A stretch of 20,854 bases of DNA, taken from positions 1-20,854 of the forward strand of contig JAFMQQ010000006.1 of assembly GCA_017354595.1 (NCBI GenBank), written 5' to 3'. Below are positions 1-7,143 of the stretch, one piece after another. The position numbers and the translations under genes were made by a program. The first letter of the stretch is position 1. Each line of letters opens with the position of its first letter. This DNA is from Micromonosporaceae bacterium (GTDB taxonomy: Bacteria > Actinomycetota > Actinomycetes > Mycobacteriales > Micromonosporaceae). Under the pieces are notes generated by a model. The model saw nothing but the letters and a program-made list of their open reading frames with translations, made no database searches and was not told the DNA's origin.

Positions 1-960
1 GGCCCCGCCCCCGGCCGCCGCCGCGGCCCGGCCCGCCGCGCGCAGGTCGAAGAAGAACGCCTTGGTCATGTTCTTGGCGATCTGGCCGCAGACCAGCTCG
101 GTGAAGTACCGGCCCTCGATCTCCAGCGCCGAGCCCAGATCCACCTGGGCGCCCTCCACCGCCGCACAGAGGATGTGGTGCGGGGCGGGGTACGGGGCGC
201 CCTTGAGTTCCTTGCGCAGGTTGGCCGGGAAGGCCGGCAGCATCGCGGCCAGCGACGCGCTCGCGGGTGTGCCACCCGGCATCCGGTACCCCGGCTCGTC
301 CCACGGCTGGCGCGGGTTCGGGTGCTCCGCGATGTACCGGAGAGCGGCCGCCCGCGCCTCGTCCACTGTGGACGCCAGTTCGTGTACCAGGCCCACCCGC
401 AGCGCCTGCGCCGGCGCGTGCCGCTGGCCGCGCAGCAGCACCTCGGTCAGAGCCGGCACCAGGCCGAGCAGCCGCACCGTGCGTACCACCCCGCCGCCGC
501 CGGGCAGCAGCCCGAGGCTCACCTCGGGCATCCCGATCTGCACGCCCGGCGCGTCCAGCGCGATGCGGTGGTGGCAGGCGAGTGCGATCTCCAGCCCGGC
601 GCCCAACGCCGACCCGTTGATGGCGGCCACCACCGGCCGGCCCAGCGTCTCCAGCCGGCGCAGCGCCGCCTTCAGCCGGGCCGCCTCGTCGTAGACCTGG
701 GTGGCCCGCGAGCGGTCCATCTGGATCAGGGTCTCCAGATCCGCTCCGGCGAAGAAGCTCTTCTTCGCCGAGGTGACGATGACACCCACCGGTGGATCCG
801 CCACCAGCCGGTCCACAGTGGACTCCAGCGCGTCGATCATCGCGGGGCGCATCGTGTTGGCCGAGTGGGCGGTGTCGTCGATGACGACCAGCACGACACC
901 CTCCGGGCCGGGCTCGAGGCGGATCAGCTCCGCGCCCCCCGGCCGGCCGTAGGCGGTCAC
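1..960 (-). CDS. fadB: FadB-like 3-hydroxyacyl-CoA dehydrogenase/enoyl-CoA hydratase, N-terminal part (cut by window edge)
   Basis: This is the first 320 codons of a multifunctional beta-oxidation enzyme, read from a GTG at 960 and running off the window at position 1. Residues about 15-200 form a crotonase (enoyl-CoA hydratase) fold: the AKKSFFAGADLETL oxyanion-hole segment, INGSALGAGLEIALACH, and GMPEVSLGLLPGGGG carrying the catalytic-glutamate region. The stretch ending GRYFTELVCGQIAKNMTKAF is the linker helix seen before the NAD-binding domain in M. tuberculosis FadB (Rv0860); the dehydrogenase domain itself lies outside. The GTG overlaps the fadA stop as GTGA (957-960), so translation is probably coupled and the two subunits are made together. 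Two copies of the TCCAC(A/T)GTGGA palindrome lie inside (362-372, 812-822), both read as Ser-Thr-Val-Asp. Confidence 0.9.
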   Translation of the reverse strand, partial: MTAYGRPGGAELIRLEPGPEGVVLVVIDDTAHSANTMRPAMIDALESTVDRLVADPPVGVIVTSAKKSFFAGADLETLIQMDRSRATQVYDEAARLKAALRRLETLGRPVVAAINGSALGAGLEIALACHHRIALDAPGVQIGMPEVSLGLLPGGGGVVRTVRLLGLVPALTEVLLRGQRHAPAQALRVGLVHELASTVDEARAAALRYIAEHPNPRQPWDEPGYRMPGGTPASASLAAMLPAFPANLRKELKGAPYPAPHHILCAAVEGAQVDLGSALEIEGRYFTELVCGQIAKNMTKAFFFDLRAAGRAAAAAGGGA

Positions 961-2168
961 ACCCGCTCCACAATGGTCGCCACGCCCATGCCGCCGCCGA
1001 CGCAGAGCGTCACCAGACCACGCCGGGCATCGCGCCGCTCCATCTCGTCGATGAGGGTACCCAGCAGCATGCCGCCGGTGGCACCCAGCGGATGGCCCAT
1101 CGCGATCGCGCCCCCGTTCACGTTGACCTTCTCCTCGGGTAGCCCCATGTCCTTGAGGAAGCGCAGCACCACCGCGGCGAACGCCTCGTTCATCTCGACC
1201 AGGTCTATGTCCTCAATGGAGAGTCCAGCCCTGGCCAGCGCCTTGCGGCAGGCCGGCGCCGGGCCGGTGAGCATGATGGTCGGCTCCGACCCGCTCACCG
1301 CGGTGGCCACGATCCGGGCCCGCGGCGCCAGGCCGACCTGTTCCCCGGCCGCCGCGCTGCCCACCAGCACCACCGAGGCACCGTCCACGATGCCCGATGA
1401 GTTGCCGGCGGTGTGTACGTGCTCGATCCGCTCCACCCAGTGGTACTTCTGCAGCGCCACCGCGTCGAAGCCGCCCTGCTCGCCGATGGTCGCGAAGGAT
1501 GGCGGCAGGGTGCCGAGAGTCTCCACAGTGGACCCGGCGCGGATGTGTTCGTCGGTGTCGAGTACCACGATGCCGTTGCGGTCGCGCACCGGTATCACCG
1601 AACGGTTGAAGTACCCGTTGGCCCACGCCTTGGCCGCCCGAGCCTGGGACTGGGCGGCGTACCGGTCCACCTCCCGGCGGTCGAAGCCTTCGATCGTGGC
1701 GATCAGGTCGGCACCGATGCCCTGCGGTACGAAGCTGGTGGCGTAGCTGGTCTCCGGGTCCATCGCGTAGGCGCCACCGTCGGAGCCCATCGGTACCCGG
1801 GACATCGACTCGACGCCACCCGCGAGCACCAGCTCCTCCCAGCCGGAACGCACCTTCTGCGCGGCGATATTCACCGCCTCCAGACCCGAGGCGCAGAACC
1901 GGTTGAGCTGTACGCCGGCCACGGTATCCGGCAACCCCGCGAGCAGGGCGGCGGTACGGGCGATGTCGCCCCCCTGGTCGCCCAGCGGCGACACGACACC
2001 GAGCACGATATCGTCGATCTGCGCCGGATCCACCCCCGGGTTGCGGCGCAGCAGCTCCTGGATCAGCCCGACGATCAGCGAGATCGGCTTCACGCCGTGC
2101 AGCGAGCCGGTCGCCTTGCCCCGACCGCGCGGCGTGCGGATCGCGTCGTACACGTACGCCTCAGCCAT
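957..2168 (-). CDS. fadA: acetyl-CoA C-acyltransferase (3-ketoacyl-CoA thiolase)
   Basis: A 403-residue thiolase, the same length as M. tuberculosis FadA (Rv0859) and very similar along its whole length. It cleaves 3-ketoacyl-CoA with CoA in the last step of beta-oxidation, as partner of the FadB encoded just downstream. The nucleophilic cysteine is Cys92 in LNRFCASGLEAVN. The NEAFA motif, His359 in GGAIAMGHPLGATGG and Cys389 in LCVGGGMGVA complete the active site. The ATG at 2168 has no Shine-Dalgarno sequence, but TAACAT lies six bases upstream, so the mRNA is probably leaderless from a promoter in the 33-base gap after the membrane-protein gene. Read-through from the sigma-factor transcript is also possible. 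The GTGA overlap with fadB supports an operon. Confidence 0.95.
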   Translation of the reverse strand: MAEAYVYDAIRTPRGRGKATGSLHGVKPISLIVGLIQELLRRNPGVDPAQIDDIVLGVVSPLGDQGGDIARTAALLAGLPDTVAGVQLNRFCASGLEAVNIAAQKVRSGWEELVLAGGVESMSRVPMGSDGGAYAMDPETSYATSFVPQGIGADLIATIEGFDRREVDRYAAQSQARAAKAWANGYFNRSVIPVRDRNGIVVLDTDEHIRAGSTVETLGTLPPSFATIGEQGGFDAVALQKYHWVERIEHVHTAGNSSGIVDGASVVLVGSAAAGEQVGLAPRARIVATAVSGSEPTIMLTGPAPACRKALARAGLSIEDIDLVEMNEAFAAVVLRFLKDMGLPEEKVNVNGGAIAMGHPLGATGGMLLGTLIDEMERRDARRGLVTLCVGGGMGVATIVERV

Positions 2169-2174
2169 GCGCCC

Positions 2175-2180
2175 ATGTTA
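2175..2180 (-). promoter_or_regulatory. putative leaderless -10 element of fadA
   Basis: TAACAT on the minus strand ends six bases before the fadA ATG. That spacing would put the transcription start at or next to the A of the start codon. No good -35 hexamer and no Shine-Dalgarno sequence is visible. It belongs to a set of eight such sites in the window. Confidence 0.45.
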
Positions 2181-2201
2181 CCGGCAAGTAGACTCGAACA
2201 C

Positions 2202-3473
2202 CTACCAGCTGATCGTCAACTCCGGCGCGTTCACCAGCACGAGCATCTGATCCGGCGTGTACAGCAGTGTGCCAGAGGTACGCGTCACGGTCGCGGTGGT
2301 GAGCATCCCGTTGGTCCGGTACCCCTTCGCCGCGATCGTCCTGCCCGACTGCTGGTACATCACCAGGGCATTGGTCGCCTGCTTGCAGGTCCAGCCGGCC
2401 GGGCAGGTGGCCGGCGCCGTACCGTGGCCAAGGGTCATCTCAATGGTCCCGGCCGCCGCGCCGTCCGGCGCCTTGCGTTGCACGTTGACGGTCGCCGTGA
2501 AGCGGTACACGCCCGCCGACGGGTCATAGCGGGTGCTCGGAGAGTCGGAGCCCTCCTGCCCGCCGGTGCCTAGCCCGCTCAGCGCGCCGTCGTCGATGGC
2601 GTAGATCAGTTGTTGCTCGACGGTGTCCACCGGCACCGGCGCAGTGCCTGGCGGTGCGGGTGCGCTCGACCTCGGGGTGTCCGCGCTCGGGACAGGTAAA
2701 AACACCGCCATGGTCAGGCCGGGATCCTCGCCCAGCGCGATCATCTGCTCGAGGTTCAACGCGCTGGCGTCGCGCGTGGTGGTGGAGACCACCGTCACCA
2801 CGACAGTGCTGCCGTCGCTCTTGGCCAGATCCACCTCGGCCTGCCAGTACTTCGGACCGTTGAACTCCCGCGCCGCATAGACCCCGCCGGACCAGTTACC
2901 GACCTCGCACCGGGACGGGGTGCCGGCATACGTGTGCCCACGCGACGAGCAGTCCGCCGGCGGGGGAACCCGGAACTTCGGGTGCGCGGGCATCACGGTG
3001 ACAGCGATCGTCTCCTTGGCGCGACCACTGGTCGGATACCCGAAGGTCAGGTACCCGTCGTAGACGTCGAGGGCGTCGTCGGCGGGATTCACGGTCAGGT
3101 TGGCCAACCGGGCAGCCGGCGCGATACGGTCGACGGCGCCGATGATCGCCCGGTTGAGCCGGGTCTCCATCGCGCCGCATGGACCTTCCACAGCAAGGCC
3201 CGACCGCGGAACGAAGCAGGTGATTGTCGGCGGACTCGCTGCCGGTGTGAGCGGCGACACCTGGTGGGCCGGCCCGCCGCGCAACAGGACGGGCATCGTG
3301 GCACCGAGCGCCACCAGTACGGCCACGCCGGTCGCGGCGCCGATCCAGCGCCTGCGGCGTGCGCCGCGCCGGTGCGCGTCGATCATCCGGTCCAGGTCGA
3401 TCGCGGTGGGTGGCGCGTCCGCCGTCGCCGCCCACATCACGTCGCTCAGGTACTCCATTGGATGCTCCCCCAT
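2202..3473 (-). CDS. single-pass membrane protein with duplicated ectodomain, possible anti-sigma factor
   Basis: This 423-residue protein starts three bases after the sigma-factor stop codon, so the two are co-transcribed. A cytoplasmic N-terminus of about 40 residues ending in an arginine cluster is followed by one membrane segment (about 43-64, WIGAATGVAVLVALGATMPV) and a large outer part. That part looks like two diverged copies of one domain, about 100-258 and 285-423. Each copy has a cysteine pair (C175/C189 and C357/C363), a long beta-rich stretch and a similar ending (LEQMIALGEDPGLT and PDQMLVLVNAPELT). There is no zinc-binding HxxxCxxC motif, so it is not a classical ZAS anti-sigma factor; the role is inferred from position and topology. 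The start is uncertain: an in-frame ATG at 3458 has a better ribosome site (GGGGGAG, six bases away) and gives 418 residues. Confidence 0.75.
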   Translation of the reverse strand: MGEHPMEYLSDVMWAATADAPPTAIDLDRMIDAHRRGARRRRWIGAATGVAVLVALGATMPVLLRGGPAHQVSPLTPAASPPTITCFVPRSGLAVEGPCGAMETRLNRAIIGAVDRIAPAARLANLTVNPADDALDVYDGYLTFGYPTSGRAKETIAVTVMPAHPKFRVPPPADCSSRGHTYAGTPSRCEVGNWSGGVYAAREFNGPKYWQAEVDLAKSDGSTVVVTVVSTTTRDASALNLEQMIALGEDPGLTMAVFLPVPSADTPRSSAPAPPGTAPVPVDTVEQQLIYAIDDGALSGLGTGGQEGSDSPSTRYDPSAGVYRFTATVNVQRKAPDGAAAGTIEMTLGHGTAPATCPAGWTCKQATNALVMYQQSGRTIAAKGYRTNGMLTTATVTRTSGTLLYTPDQMLVLVNAPELTISW

Positions 3474-3476
3474 TGT

Positions 3477-3992
3477 TCAGTTCTCCGGTGCGTCGGCGGC
3501 GGCCAGCCGGATGCGCATCGTCTCCAGCGCCCTGGCTGTCTGGCTCTTCACGGTGCCGGTGCTGCAACCCAGCACCTCCGCCGTCTGCTCGACGCTGAGG
3601 TCCTCGAAGAAGCGCAGCACCAGTACCGCCCGGCGGCGCGGCGGCAGCATGGCCAGGTGGGTCACCAGCGTGACGCGATTGACCACACCACCGTCGTCCC
3701 TGCCGCCCGGGTCCGCCGGTGCGGCGGGCTCCGGTAGCTCCGCGGTCGGGTGTTCCCGGCGCCACGGCCGGCGCCGCTCGTCCAGCCAGGCGCGCAGCAG
3801 CATCCGGCGCACGTACCCGTCGAGGTCGTCCACAGTGGATATCCGGCGCCAGTGGCGGAGCAGTTTCACCAGTACCGTCGAGGCAAGGTCGTCGGCCGCG
3901 TGCCAGTCGCCGCAGAGCAGGTACGCGGTGCGCCGTAGTCGGTCCAGCCGGCCGGCCGCGTACTCCCGGAAGGCCGATAGGTCCTCAGCCAC
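3477..3992 (-). CDS. SigE-family ECF RNA polymerase sigma factor
   Basis: A 171-residue extracytoplasmic-function sigma factor. Region 2 spans about residues 15-75 (LRRTAYLLCGDWHAADDLAS for core binding, then a -10 recognition helix near DDLDGYVRRMLLRAWLDERRR). An acidic, proline-rich linker lies at about 80-105. Region 4 is at about 115-162 (LPPRRRAVLVLRFFEDLS, then VEQTAEVLGCSTGTVKSQTA as the -35-binding helix-turn-helix). It resembles the SigE family common in streptomycetes and Micromonosporaceae. The start is a GTG placed directly after GGAGGTGATC, a full match to the 16S anti-Shine-Dalgarno end, so this gene is leadered and strongly initiated. The membrane protein downstream is the likely regulator of its activity. 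A TCCACAGTGGA palindrome lies inside (3829-3839). Confidence 0.92.
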   Translation of the reverse strand: MAEDLSAFREYAAGRLDRLRRTAYLLCGDWHAADDLASTVLVKLLRHWRRISTVDDLDGYVRRMLLRAWLDERRRPWRREHPTAELPEPAAPADPGGRDDGGVVNRVTLVTHLAMLPPRRRAVLVLRFFEDLSVEQTAEVLGCSTGTVKSQTARALETMRIRLAAADAPEN

Positions 3993-4005
3993 TGATCACC
4001 TCCTC
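3993..4005 (-). promoter_or_regulatory. full-match Shine-Dalgarno sequence of the sigma-factor gene
   Basis: The minus strand reads GAGGAGGTGATCA immediately before the GTG start. GGAGGTGATC is complementary to the conserved 3' end of 16S rRNA over ten bases, which fixes the start despite the non-ATG codon. The spacing is short. Confidence 0.75.
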
Positions 4006-4090
4006 GTCGGTGAGAAAACGGTGCCGCGCCACCGGCCGGTTGCCTCTGCCGCTAAAGTCGTATCGACAAATGTGGCATGGGGGGATTCGC

Positions 4091-5095
4091 ATGCGGTACC
4101 GACTGCTGGGCCGGACCGGGCTGCGGGTCGCCGAGCTGTTCCTCGGCGCGATGACCTTCGGCGAGCAGGGTGGCGTCGGCGCACCACTGGAGGAGTGCCG
4201 GCGGATGCTGGACGCGTACGCAGACGCGGGCGGCAACGTGGTAGACACCGCGATCAACTACCGCGGCGGCGCCAGTGAGGAGATCCTGGGCGAGTTGCTG
4301 CAGGGGCGCCGGGACCGCTTCGTGCTGGCCACCAAATACACGGTCTCCCGCGACGGTACCGACCCGAATGCCGCCGGCAACCACCGCAAGAATCTGGTGC
4401 TGTCACTGGAGACCAGCCTGCGCCGGCTGCGCACCGACTACCTCGACATCTACTGGGTCCACATGTGGGATCCGCACACGCCGATCGAGGAGACGTTGCG
4501 CGCGCTGGATGACGCGGTACGGGCTGGGAAGGTCCTGCACATCGGCATCTCCGACGCACCCGCCTGGGTGGTGTCACGGGCGCAGACGCTGGCCCAGTTC
4601 CGCGGCTGGACCGGCTTCGCCGGCCTGCAGGTGCCGTACAGCCTGGTGCAGCGCGACATCGAGCGTGAACTGCTGCCGATGGCCGAGGCGTACGGCATGT
4701 CCGTGGCCGCCTGGAGTCCGCTCGGCGGTGGCGTGCTCTCCGGCAAGTACGGCCGGCCGGACGCCGCCGGCCGGCTGGCCGGGTCGGTCAGCGCGCACGA
4801 TCTGGCCGTGGCCAAGGCGGTGCAGGAGGTCGCCGGCGAGCTGGGCGCCAGCCCGTCCCAGGTCGCCATCGCCTGGGTACGGGCGCAGTCCGCGGCGGTA
4901 CATCCGATCATCGGCGCCCGTACCGTGGAGCAGTTGCGGGACAACCTGGGCGCGCTGGAGTGCGTGCTGCCGGATGAGGCGGCGCGACGGCTCGCCGACG
5001 CGACCGGGTTCAGCCGGGGCTTCCCGGCCGACTTCATCGCGCAGACCTCGCCCTGGGTCTTCGGCGAGGCGGCGCAACGCGTCGACAGTCGTTAG
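4091..5095 (+). CDS. aldo/keto reductase, potassium-channel-beta-like family
   Basis: A 334-residue NADPH-dependent aldo/keto reductase of TIM-barrel fold. It begins MRYRLLGRTGLRVAELFLGA, the usual N-terminus of this family. The catalytic tetrad is visible as Asp52 and Tyr57 (DTAINY), Lys82 (ATKYT) and His124 (YWVHMWDP). The segment SPLGGGVLSGKYG and the C-terminal PIIGARTVEQLRDNLGALE form the cofactor-binding part. The substrate cannot be told from sequence. The frame is open upstream, but similarity begins at the ATG at 4091, preceded by a run of G (4079-4084) that can serve as ribosome site. It is divergent from the sigma factor across a 98-base gap, and its stop overlaps the stop of the convergent small membrane gene by three bases. 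Confidence 0.93.
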   Translation: MRYRLLGRTGLRVAELFLGAMTFGEQGGVGAPLEECRRMLDAYADAGGNVVDTAINYRGGASEEILGELLQGRRDRFVLATKYTVSRDGTDPNAAGNHRKNLVLSLETSLRRLRTDYLDIYWVHMWDPHTPIEETLRALDDAVRAGKVLHIGISDAPAWVVSRAQTLAQFRGWTGFAGLQVPYSLVQRDIERELLPMAEAYGMSVAAWSPLGGGVLSGKYGRPDAAGRLAGSVSAHDLAVAKAVQEVAGELGASPSQVAIAWVRAQSAAVHPIIGARTVEQLRDNLGALECVLPDEAARRLADATGFSRGFPADFIAQTSPWVFGEAAQRVDSR

Positions 5096-5580
5096 CCGCC
5101 GGGAAGCTCGACCGGTGCCGGCCGCTTTCTCCCAGCGGGCCGCCATTTACCAGCCAGGCGCCGGGCGACCCAGACCGTGGAGCCGATCAGGTACCCGCCA
5201 CTGAGCACCGCCAGGAAGGCCATGAACAGCCAGGCCCGCGAGCCGGTCTCCGCGAAGACACCGCTGCGGTCGCCGGTGTCGCGGGCGCGGATATCGTCAC
5301 CAACCTTCGCGCCTCCCGGCGGGTAGTCCTGCATCAGGACGTGGCTGCGGACCTCCGTGCCGTCGTCGCTGCGGAACGTCCCGAACCAGGAGCAGCTGTG
5401 CGGCAAACAGGTCTTCTGCGTCAGGTGCAGGGTGCCGGCGCGGCCGTCGCCCAGGCCGGCACGCACCGCCGGCCCGGCGTCGCGCGCCAGGAACACCAGC
5501 AGGACTATCGAGAACAACGGCAGCACGAATGCGAACATCACCCAGAGGATCCGCTCCCGCCACCGCGCCTGGACCGCCAT
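5092..5580 (-). CDS. small two-TM membrane protein of unknown function
   Basis: A 162-residue protein I do not recognise. Two hydrophobic segments are clear: about 11-32 (ILWVMFAFVLPLFSIVLLVF) and about 117-140 (AWLFMAFLAVLSGGYLIGST). Between them lies a loop of about 85 residues, probably outside the cell, with a cysteine pair in TCLPHSCSWFGTF that could form a disulfide. The C-terminus is basic and proline-rich. The ATG is nine bases after the stop of the racemase gene, so both belong to one transcript. The stop TAA (5092-5094) overlaps that of the aldo/keto reductase on the other strand. Confidence 0.75.
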   Translation of the reverse strand: MAVQARWRERILWVMFAFVLPLFSIVLLVFLARDAGPAVRAGLGDGRAGTLHLTQKTCLPHSCSWFGTFRSDDGTEVRSHVLMQDYPPGGAKVGDDIRARDTGDRSGVFAETGSRAWLFMAFLAVLSGGYLIGSTVWVARRLAGKWRPAGRKRPAPVELPGG

Positions 5581-5589
5581 CAGCGCGCC

Positions 5590-6702
5590 TCATAATCCCC
5601 AGTCGGCGAGTACCTCCGCGGTGTGCTGGCCGGACGCGGCGGAGGGGCCGGGCGGGCCGGGCGGCGTGACGGAGAAGCGCGGTGCCGGGTTGGGCCGCGG
5701 TACTCCGTCCACAGTGGAGTATGTGCCGCGGGCGGCCAGGTGCGGGTGCTGTGGTGCCTCATGCAGCGAGAGTACCGGCGCCACGCAAGCGTCAGTGCCG
5801 GCGAAGACCTCGGTCCACTCGGCCCGGGTACGGGTGGCGAAGGCGGCCGCGATCCGCTCCCGTAGCACCGGCCAGCGCCGCGGATCGTACTGCTCCTCTG
5901 CCAGGCCGGGATCCAGGTCCAGCAGGTGCAGGAGGGTGACGAAGAAGGGCGGCTCCAGCGACCCGACCGCCATCTGCCCACCGTCCAATGTGGTGTACAC
6001 GTCGTAGAACGGCGCACCACCGTCGAGCAGGTTCGCCTGCCGGCGGTCCTCCCACATGCCGGCGCCGAGCAGGTCGTACACCAGGGTCGCCAGGTGCGCC
6101 ACACCGTCCACAATGGCCGCGTCCACCACCTGCCCCCGACCGGTACGCTCGACCTGGCGCAAGGCGGCCAGGATGCCCACCGCGAGGTACAGCGAGCCAC
6201 CGGCGAAGTCGCCGAGCAGGTTCAGTGGCACCGCGGGCCGGTCGGCCGGCCCGATCGCGTGCAGCACACCGGTCAGCGCGAGATAGGTCAGGTCGTGGCC
6301 GGCGGTCTGCGCGAGCGGGCCGGTCTGCCCCCAGCCGGTGACCCGGCCGTAGACCAGGCGCGGGTTGCGGGCCAGGCACTCGTCCGGCCCGACACCCAGC
6401 CGCTCGGCGACCCCCGGCCGGTACCCTTCGATGAGCACATCGGCGCGCCCGGCGAGCCGCAGCACCAGTTCCACCCCGGCCGGCTGCTTCAGGTCGACCA
6501 GCACCGAGCGCTTGCCGCGGTTGAGCAGACCCGTCTCGGGTGGCGCCCCGGGGATCGTTGGCGGCCCGGAGCGCTGCACGCGTACCACGTCGGCGCCCAG
6601 GTCGGCCAGCAGCATGGCGCAGAACGGTGCCGGCCCGATCCCACCCAGCTCCACCACCCGCAGCCCGCCCAGCGGCCCGGCCGTTCCCTTGTGGACAGTC
6701 AC
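5590..6702 (-). CDS. mcr: alpha-methylacyl-CoA racemase (CoA-transferase family III)
   Basis: A 370-residue class III CoA-transferase-fold enzyme most like M. tuberculosis alpha-methylacyl-CoA racemase (Mcr), which interconverts (R)- and (S)-2-methylacyl-CoA so that branched chains can enter beta-oxidation. The N-terminus AGPLGGLRVVELGGIGPAPF matches the family. His136 (TAGHDLTY), Asp165 (LLGDFAGGS) and Glu250 (GSLEPPFF) fall where Mcr has its catalytic His126, Asp156 and Glu241, which argues for a racemase over a plain CoA-transferase. The chosen start is the GTG at 6702, 13 bases after the stop of the RHH gene; the frame is open further upstream but there it overlaps that gene and is unrelated. 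It carries a TCCACAGTGGA palindrome at 5708-5718. Confidence 0.92.
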   Translation of the reverse strand: MTVHKGTAGPLGGLRVVELGGIGPAPFCAMLLADLGADVVRVQRSGPPTIPGAPPETGLLNRGKRSVLVDLKQPAGVELVLRLAGRADVLIEGYRPGVAERLGVGPDECLARNPRLVYGRVTGWGQTGPLAQTAGHDLTYLALTGVLHAIGPADRPAVPLNLLGDFAGGSLYLAVGILAALRQVERTGRGQVVDAAIVDGVAHLATLVYDLLGAGMWEDRRQANLLDGGAPFYDVYTTLDGGQMAVGSLEPPFFVTLLHLLDLDPGLAEEQYDPRRWPVLRERIAAAFATRTRAEWTEVFAGTDACVAPVLSLHEAPQHPHLAARGTYSTVDGVPRPNPAPRFSVTPPGPPGPSAASGQHTAEVLADWGL

Positions 6703-6715
6703 TTGACGGCGCCGA

Positions 6716-7018
6716 TCAGGCGGCGTCCCGATCGATCCTGGCAAGAAGTTCGTCGATCGCGAGCCGGACCAGGCCGGACCTGCCGGCCTTATCGTTGCCG
6801 GCAAGGTCGTCGAGGCGTCGGACGGTGGCCTTAGGCAGCCGGACGGCTGTGACCTCCATCGATACGTTTTCGGCGAAGTCCACCCGGATCTCGTCCGGCG
6901 GCGCAGGCGTTCCGGTCCGTTGCATCCACCGGATGAAGTCACTGTGGTCGTTGATACTGGCGAAGTACCTCTCGAACTCTTCGGACGTGGACATCGCAAC
7001 GAAATCGGCTGCGTTCAT
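6716..7018 (-). CDS. ribbon-helix-helix protein, orphan antitoxin-like
   Basis: A 100-residue protein whose C-terminal half reads as a ribbon-helix-helix DNA-binding domain: beta strand EVTAVRLPK, helix ATVRRLDDLAGND, turn, then helix SGLVRLAIDELLARI. The N-terminal 55 residues (SEEFERYFASINDHSDFIRW) are helical and acidic, as in antitoxin toxin-binding regions. I chose the ATG at 7018: a GGAGGG lies ten bases before it, and an upstream open frame ends there as ATGA. An ATG at 7036 would add six residues. No intact toxin gene is adjacent. Its promoter shares a 9-bp element with that of the TA pair at 10668-11302, which suggests a related regulator. Confidence 0.75.
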   Translation of the reverse strand: MNAADFVAMSTSEEFERYFASINDHSDFIRWMQRTGTPAPPDEIRVDFAENVSMEVTAVRLPKATVRRLDDLAGNDKAGRSGLVRLAIDELLARIDRDAA

Positions 7019-7112
7019 CGGACGTGTTCCCTCCATTGGTCCAGATCGTCACCGCGGAGAGGATGCACGTCTCTGATCTTGTGAATCTCCGTGCCGGCAA
7101 TGCCTGGGCATC

Positions 7113-7140
7113 GAATTACACGTATAACCCTTGCCGTCAA
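7113..7140 (-). promoter_or_regulatory. putative promoter and operator of the orphan RHH gene
   Basis: On the minus strand TTGACG (7135-7140) and TAATTC (7113-7118) are separated by 16 bases. Between and over them lies TTACACGTATAA (7116-7127), a 12-bp inverted repeat with one mismatched pair. The word ATTACACGT (7115-7123) recurs at the promoter of the second RHH locus (11315-11323). The region is clearly more AT-rich than its surroundings. Confidence 0.45.
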
Positions 7141-7143
7141 AGC

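Noticed and set aside
175..1746. Long plus-strand open frame opposite fadB and fadA
   Set aside because: It is antisense to two recognisable genes, has low-complexity arginine/proline/alanine-rich content and shows no family motif. High GC content makes such shadow frames common.
3719..4090. Extension of the aldo/keto reductase to an upstream start
   Set aside because: This part is antisense to the sigma factor and unlike any reductase; the family N-terminus begins at 4091.
5092..5095. Convergent overlap of the aldo/keto reductase and small membrane gene as a sign of a wrong call
   Set aside because: Both reading frames have strong independent support (catalytic tetrad; two membrane segments), so the overlap of stop codons is real.
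6703..6999. N-terminal extension of the racemase frame
   Set aside because: The extension overlaps the RHH gene on the same strand, and racemase similarity begins only after the GTG at 6702.
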